A DNA stretch of 64,000 bases from Candidatus Woesearchaeota archaeon (GTDB lineage: Archaea; Nanobdellota; Nanobdellia; Woesearchaeales; JACJVV01): contig JACJVV010000001.1 of NCBI GenBank assembly GCA_020637495.1, forward strand, positions 310,001 through 374,000, read 5' to 3'. The position numbers and the translations under genes were made by a program. The notes beneath the pieces are model-generated. The model was not told where the DNA came from, did no database searches, and saw nothing but the letters and a program-made list of their open reading frames with translations. Below are positions 26,329 through 35,300 of the stretch, piece after piece. Within the stretch, counting starts at the first letter, position 1. Every line of letters starts with the position of its first letter.

Positions 26329-29300
26329 ATGTTGAAAAAAGAGGGTACTGATAAGAGGCAATTCTATTTCCATCTATTTGTTTTGCTATTCACATCTATT
26401 ATTCTTGTTTCTACAGGCATCACTTATGCACAAACAGTAGATATAGGTTGTTGCACGGCTTCTGATGATATCAATTCATATTGTGTAGAATTCACTTCTT
26501 CTACAGAGGCAGCAAATGCAGGCTGCAGCAATTATGTACCAAATGTGGCATGTGAATCTACAGAATGCGGTTATATGGGATGCTGTTCTGGGAGCTGTTC
26601 ATGGGAAGAGAAATCTAATTGTCCAGACTCATCATTCTTTGCATGGCAGGCATGCTCTGATGTTGCTGCTTGCACTGTCACTTGCTGCGAGATAGATGGG
26701 CAGATGTTTGAGAGTGTAGGGTATGATAGTGAAGCTTCGTGCAATGATCAAGGTGGAAGGTTCTATAATAAACCATGTGCCGAAGTAGAGCCAGGCGGTG
26801 GTTTTGGAACACTCCAAGGATATGTAAATGATTCAAATGGGAATCCTGTCTCTGGTGCTACCGTTTATGCAGGACCATATTCTTCAGCTACAGATGGTGA
26901 AGGAAAGTATAAGTTTGATAGCATACCTTCAAGCTATCCCAACTCTTATTCCATAAAAGCATATTTCAGCGGTTATCAGCAGAGCAATGATGTGACAGCA
27001 GTCGTAGTCAAGGATTCAACAGTCAATGCAAATGCAATCATCATGGAATCAACATCGGAAGCATTAGTGATAATAAAAGGAAAAGTATTAGATCAATATG
27101 GAGTTGCAATCCCTTCAGCGATAGTGATATTGAACAACGAATTCAGTACATATACTGATATCCAAGGTTATTATACTCTTAGTGCACAGGTTGCTGATGG
27201 CAGCTATGAGCTTAAGGCTACTAAGGCAGGTTTTGCAACCTCCACTAGAAGTTCTCCTATAAGTGTTGTCGCTGGGCTACGTTATGACGGAGAGGATTTT
27301 ACACTTTTTCCTGATTCATCAGGTGATCAATGCGGAAATGGTGTCCTTGAAGGGAATGAAGAATGTGAATTCCCTTATCTCGGTGCATGTCCTGGAAGCT
27401 GTCAATCAGATTGCACATGCCCTGATACATGCGAGGAACTAGGGAATTACTGCGCTGATGTAGGATATCAATGTGATAATGTGAATGGACAGAGGATAAA
27501 TGTCCATAATGATGACTGCCAGACGACTTACAACCAGAACATCCAGGATAGTGGTATATGTTGCAGTTCACAGCCTACGGCCTTACCTGAGTGCATATAT
27601 GGTGAAATCGTGGGGAATCCCGACATAAGCTATACAGACATCACTGGTTCAGGAGGGGATTACTGTAAATGTGGGAATTACATAGGTGATGCGACTGATT
27701 CATCTTTATATTGCTGTGTTGTGGATGGCGAGAGGAAACTGCAATCAAATGTATGTGCCCCACCTGGTACTGTAAAAGGCTACGTTTTCAGCTCTACTGG
27801 ACCATTGAACAATGTCAAGATAGAGCTTTCAGGCATATATCAGACGAGATCCAATTCAAGCACTGGTACAAATTTCAATCTAGCTAATGTAGCTCCTGGT
27901 ACTTATGCAATCATCGCACAGAAAGCAGGGTTCAAGGATTTCTCTGGCAGCGTTACTGTCACATCAAACAAGATCATAAATTTCAATATTGATATGCAGC
28001 CTATCGATGGCATAGATCCTGGCTTCAGCATCTCACTCTCTCATGTCAAAGGATACCCTTATGTGAAGATAACAATAACTGCCAGCGACATTTCAGCCAT
28101 AAGCTACTATAATATCTATAAGGATGGGAACTCTGATTCTAATATAATCTTCAGGGTAGGGGAGGAAGACATAGCTACGACCTATGAATATGTAGACACT
28201 TCAACGGATTGGTCTACAAGCTATAGCTATAATGTTACAGCATTCTCATCTTTCGGGATGCTTGATACAGATTCTTCTAGCTTGACTACAGGTGATTCTG
28301 CTTGTGAAGGGATCATTGATACTTCACAATTCTGTGGAAGCAGTCTATGCTTTTCCACTAAACTGCAAAGCACTTGCGGAATCAATGATGAGTCCCCTTA
28401 TACATATAGGCTTTTCTGCAATGACAACAATGCATTATCATTCCCAGATTCACCAAGCTCTTCACACTGCGCTGATGTATGTGTTGAGACATCTCCTGGA
28501 GTGACAACTTGTGCAGGTAATGAATTATGCAGAGAGATAGGTTTACCAGAATATTATGGGGCATATTCTGCCGATACTGGAAACATATTCGGACTCTACT
28601 ATTTTGATACTTATGGAAGTGAAAGCTGTGAATCAGACGCATCAGGCTACAAGTTCTGCTATTCTGATTATTTCTACTCAGACATCTTTGACAGGATGAG
28701 GGGTTCATATACCACTGTAGACCAATGTCTTGCATGCCAGGATGATGGATTCTGCTATAATTACCAATCAGAGGATGCATGCTTGCGTGATAACTGCAGG
28801 TATGGCGCGAATTATGATACTGCTTGCAAATGGCAGGATACTTATCCTGAACTTGGGAGAGGATTCTGCTATTCAGATGATACTGCAAATTCAAATTATT
28901 GCGCAATGTGCGACATCAATAATCCTGTATTCTACAACCAGAACTGCACTCAAGATATATGTAGCCAACTAGGACAATGCATAGCAGACTCACAACAGAC
29001 AACATGCACTGCATGTTCAGTAACTACTACATGCGATCAATTCTCAGGAAATGAATTGGCATGCACAGGAAGACAGGCATATGATTTCACAGGATATCCT
29101 CAAGCTGCAGGGCTGACTTGCAACAGTTCAACTGTCATATTGAACAGTGATGATGCATGTGGGATTGGCTTCTGCAAATACCAGAATGGTGCGTGCATAA
29201 AGGATGCTAATGATGATGGAATCTATGATTGTGTCGACTCAGGTGGAGATGTTTCATGCGACCAAGATAGGAGTACACCTACAACTGATCTGATATCTCC

Positions 29301-32300
29301 TAACTATATCAGTATGACAAATGATGCGATAAGCTTCAATGTGGATGATAACCAGGCAATCACATATTATTGCTTCTCTGATGTCAACGGGTATTGCTGT
29401 CCTGATACTATAGTAAATGGTGGAACAGTCACAGTCCCTAATCTTGATTATGATCTTGGCGGTATTGAAGAAGAGAAGGTGCTATGGTTCTATTCAAGCT
29501 CAGCATATGGCAATCCTGAAGCAATAAAGAACGCGACTATAACTATAGATAACTTACCGCCTCAACTTGATGTTGTAGCAAACGTAAAGAACAGCACTTT
29601 AGGCATGGACTTATCTGATGTGATCATAACAGTGAAATCACATGAGACTGCTTTGAATTGCCATGATTCACTTACTGGACCTGCTTCTCTATCTCAAATA
29701 AACAATGATGCAATAGATAAGGAAAGGACAGTATCATATCCTGGTGTAGTGGATGGAAGCTACATTTATCATATAACCTGTGAAGACATCTACGGCAATG
29801 TAAACAATTCTGTGTATGTAAACATAGAGGTGGATCGTGTGAAATTGATCAGGGATCCGAAACCTAATTTTGTCACATTACCTTATAGCATCATAAATTT
29901 CTCTGTCATGACTTTAGACAAGAGATACTCATGCTACTACAACCAGATATCTCCTTTAGTCTTGCCTGATAAGAAATATCCTAGTGATAGTCCAAAATCA
30001 GGTGATTACATCTATGAAGATAAGGAGATTGATCTTGTAAGCTCTGATACTTACTCCTATGATATATTGTGCTATGTCTCAGATGCAAAACAAGAGCTAG
30101 CTGATAGGACATCACAGATCTTCACAATAGACAAGATAGCTCCGAAGAGCAGTGTTTTCGTCCAGGATGATGGAGGTTATGTGAAGATCGATAAGGACAG
30201 GTATTATACAAATCCACTGATCAAACTGAACTGTACAGATCCTGTCCAAGGACCTCCAAGAGAATTCGGCTGCAGCATGATGAGATATTGTTTATCTACC
30301 AGCAGTTGTGTACCTACAAAATCAATCTCAAAGAATACTTATGAGTTCAGGCCATCAGTAAATGTTTCTGGAAAATATTATCTCTGCATCGAGTCTGAAG
30401 ATAAAGGAGGTAATAAGGAGACTGCTTATTGCGAGACGATAAATCTTGACCTTACTCCTCCTAAACTCCAGATAGATAGCCCAGCAAACAACAATGTCAT
30501 CGGCACATCAGTGCTTACATTCAACGGAAAATGGTTCGATCAGATAAAGCCGACTAAAATGCAGGCAAAGATAGTTAATGAACGAGGATTCCAGATAAAT
30601 GTTAACAATGTTCTTGCCTCAGGAAGTGTTGATGCAGGCACATTCTCAGGATCCGCGAACCTTAACCTGCTTTATGCAGGCTTAAACACTTTAACAGTTG
30701 TTGCAATAGATGCATCCGGAAACTTCCAGACGAGTTCTGTGAATTTCTATTATGATGTATTCCCTCCTGAAGTCAGGAAAGCAGAGATTTATGGGTTAGA
30801 TATAGTCGATAAATCTGAACAATACATTATTGGTGGAGGTTCACAGGGAGATTTCGAAATAAAATTAGGATATGTACTTGTTACTGAGAACCAAGACTTA
30901 CTTCGTCATCATGAGTATGGATTCAGATTAAAACCTGTACTTACAGCTAATGATTATCAGTACACAGATAGGAATAACATATTTCCTGATGAAGTCGATA
31001 TTAATGCAACAATAACTTCTTCAACATTCCCTAATCTCTCTATCGAGCAACCCTTAATAGCTAATGCAACAGGATATGGATATTATGGTATTTTTGATGA
31101 TGATCTTGAGATAGGCAACTATACCATCACATACAATGTATCTGATGAGTACGGAAATGATGATCTTTATTCACATAATTTCTATGTAAATGATACATTG
31201 GAGCCTTACTTTGAGATAAAAATATTTGATGACCAAGGCAACAACATCAGTGAAGTTAAATATGGCACCTATCCTGTGAAGATATATTCTTCTGAGCCTA
31301 TAAAGAACCTACATTACCTCAATTTCTCAGTCAACGGCAAATCCAAATATGTTGAATTGCTCTCAAAGAATGGAACTGAAATAAATGGCTTATTGACTAT
31401 AAGCCCATCTGATCTGGATATGCGAAACCTGAATCAACAGACTGCAATATTCCATATACTTGGAGAGGATGAGCATGGTCTTTTAGGGTCAATAATAACC
31501 ACAATAAAGCAATTCAAAATAACGACTGCAGGACCTTTACAACCGGTGATCCTTACTCCAGATATAAGCTCAACAAATGTGCATTATTCCTCATCTCCTA
31601 ATTATACTGTTGAGGGTATGGTCTATAAGCGTGCAGATGTCGGTCTGAAAGATGGGGATGTAATCTTGATGAAGAACACCATAGTTGGAGATTTCACAGA
31701 TGGGAATTGGTTCATTGAAGGTGAAGCAACTACAACAGCGAACACATTCTCTGGGATATGGGAGAATAATCGTTTCGGAGATGAGATAACATATAGGGAT
31801 ACTGATACTATAAATCTACATGATTATGATAATATGTTCTTGTCAGGAAGATACTTTGAGTTCAGGGATAATCCAACACCTAATAGGAAATTATATGGCA
31901 TACAATCAAGAGTCTTCACCAACAAAGATGGAGTGAAGGATCTTTATGACATCAAATCAGACAGGGATTTCTTAGGTTTTGAAGGGTTTGTACCAGGCAC
32001 GCAGTTTGAAGATAATATCTTTGTCTGGGATCAGCCTACTCCTGATGGTTGGTTTGATGTCAATGTGACCTTGTTGCAGGGTGCAAACCACTTCTACGCA
32101 AGGGCTTTTGATGACTCAAATGAAGGACAGTACTCGCAGATGTTTACAATAATCTATGATACATTGCCCCCTGAGCTCATCAATGTCAGCCCTAATGATG
32201 GCACTGTCACCGGAAGCCTTGATATCCCAATATATGCTTATATAGATGGAACAGGTTCCAATATCTCAAGCTATAGTCTTAGGCTTAATGGACAACAAGT

Positions 32301-35300
32301 AACCTCTACTATCTCATATGATGAACAAGGCTATGCTCGGATCGAGGCTGCAAGCGGCCTCAATGCTGGTGATTATATAGCTAATATAGTTGCTACAGAT
32401 ATGGCTGGAAACACCTTGAGCTATCAGTGGTCTTTCACTTTGGACCCTTCAGCTCCTTTAAGCCCAGATATATATCCTGCAGCTAAGATAAATGACAGAA
32501 CTCCTTTGGTAGAGATAGAATTCAAGCAAGATGTCATACTTGATAATGCCACGATCAAAGGTGATGGTTATGAAATTGACCTGACTCCTCTACTGTCAAG
32601 GCAAGGCAATGTATTCACATATCAGATTACTGACAAAGACTCATTGCCTAAAGATGGTGATTATGCAGTATTTGTCGAGGCCAGAAAGCGAGTCGGAAAT
32701 GATTATGGTACTCAAGGAAATTACATACAACCTTTCACGCTTGACAGAACACCGCCTTCAATAATCCAGACAAATGATCCTATAAGCAATCCAACTCTTC
32801 CTGTATATATTTCTGTCAAGACTGATGAGAATGCATTATGCAGGTATGGATATTATGATGTTCCATTCAGTCAATTACCATATGGGCCAAGGGTTGAAGA
32901 ATATGTGATAGACCATGTGCTTCCCGTCTATGAACTTAATAAGCTAGATACTATAGTATATGTACGGTGTTCTGATTCTGCAGGGAACGTGATGACATCA
33001 AGCGCTCAAGTCGGTATATCTGTAGAATCGTTGTTATTCCCTGCACCTAAGATATATGTACCTGGTGATCTTGTTGATGTAGTAAAAGTTGGTTCATACA
33101 ATGTTGTAGGAAGCACATTCGATAACCCTGATCCATTGATGTGGGTCCCTAACGTCAATCTTCAGATAGGGAAGAGCAATCTCTTCTACACCAGGGATGT
33201 CGCATTTGAGCAGATATACAATACACAATCATTGCCAGATGTTGTGATGCATAAAGTTAATCCTTCAAGCGGATATACATTAGATATAGCAAGCAATGCC
33301 ATTATCATCGCTGATAATGATGAGATATTCCAGCCAGGATATTATGTGGATTTTGCAGGAAGCAGAAGGATTGATTACAGGTTATATGAAATCAAATCCG
33401 TAATAGCTCTTGGCTCTTCAGGAAATGTCATGGTATCATTCAAGACCCTTCTTCCTGATGACCTTGACACTTCAAGTGAGTTATATGTTTATGCACAAGA
33501 AGCTCCTCCTGGATGGTTTGACTATGATCTGAGCCTTGCAGAGGGAAATAATTTCTTCTATGCGGCTGCCGTCAATAAATATGGGCTAGGATCAAAGACA
33601 GAGATATATAATCTGATAAAAGATACTACTGATCCAATATTGAAAGATGAATTCCCTAGAAATGGTGAAATTATAGCTGAAGAGAATATTGAAGTCAGTA
33701 TAGTGGCAGATGGGACTTATTCTCAGATAGTTGATTCTGAGTTTGAGATCGATGAGCTTCCACTTAATGCTGAGGTCCAATACTTGAAAGATTATGAGTC
33801 AAAGATCAAGTATGATACTACACAGAGCAATGGGTTGCATAGCATCTATGTCAAGGCTTATGACGAGTCAGGAAACTCTGCAGAGACAGATTGGAGCTTC
33901 ACTATCGATGCCAGCGTTCCACATAGGCCAATAATCAAGCCAGATAAGCCTATCAATGATAGTACACCTATGATCGATATACAGTTCCCAGAAAATGTAG
34001 ATATTGCAAGTGCAGTACTCAGGTCCAGCGATGGAAGCTATGAGTTGGATTTCACAAATTCAATAAATCCAACAGGTAACATCTTCAAATATGATGTGAA
34101 CAGTCCTTTATGCTCACAAGACCAGGAGATACCATATGAAGTGCATGTAAGAGCAAGCAAGCAAGGAAGCAATCCTAAAGGATATTGGTATCAACCTTTT
34201 GTATGTGATCTCAAGGCACCTATCATCACAAAGATACCAGTTGATGTAAAGACCTCAAAGATCCCAGTGAAGTTCTATATGGAGACTGATGAAGACTCAA
34301 AGTGCAGATATACTGAGAGAGGACCAAGCATCAGCTATTTCGATATGGAATACGATCTTGACGCGATATATCAGAAAAATCATTATGTGTCTGCACAGAC
34401 ATCCTCAACAAAGACTTCTTTGTATATAAGATGCATAGATGTTGCAGGCAATGCGATGAAGAATTCAAAGGTAGTAACTATAAACCAATATGAAGATGCT
34501 CCTTGCGTTTGCGGTGATGGTCAGATAACTTGCGGTCATCAATGCGATGGTTCAAACTGGGGAAGCATAAAGACATGCAATGATTATAATTCAGATTATT
34601 TTGGAGGTTTCCTCACCTGTGATCCAGTATCATGTGAATTCGATACCTCATCATGCAGGCTTGCAAATTATTGCGCTAGTGATAATGACTGCAATTCAGA
34701 TGAGCTTTGCATCGATAACAGGTGCCTTGTCGCTCATTGTTTCAATGGTGTGAAGGACCAGAATGAGAATGGTATCGATTGCGGTGGTAATGACTGTGAG
34801 GCATGCAGTGCAGCACATTGCACTAATGGTGTACAGGATTATGATGAGGTCAGCATTGATTGCGGAGGCTCAGATTGCAATGTATGCCAGATCTGCGGCA
34901 ATGGTGATATTGAGCCAGGAGAGACATGTGACGGGACGGATTTTGGCAGAGTTCGTGGTTGTGGGGATCTTCCAGGATTCGTGGATGGTACTCTGACATG
35001 TGACAATTCAATATGCCATTTCGACACCTCATTATGCATACCTGAAGATAGCATATGCGGGAACGGAGTTGTAGAACCTGGAGAACAATGTGAAGGAGAA
35101 GTTGATCCACAGATGGGATGCACCACAATCGGATTTAGTGGAGGTACCTTAACATGTGGAAATGATTGTCAATATGATACATCATCTTGTCAAGGATCTC
35201 AAGGTGTATGTGGAGATGGTCTACTCAATGTAGGTGAACAATGCGATAGTACAAATTTCGGAATGACAAGCTGTGCATATATGAATCCTAATTTCGCTTC

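Noticed and set aside
28382..28906. 174-aa minus-strand open frame inside the giant gene
   Set aside because: His/Tyr/Ser-rich shadow of Cys-rich repeat coding; no start signals.
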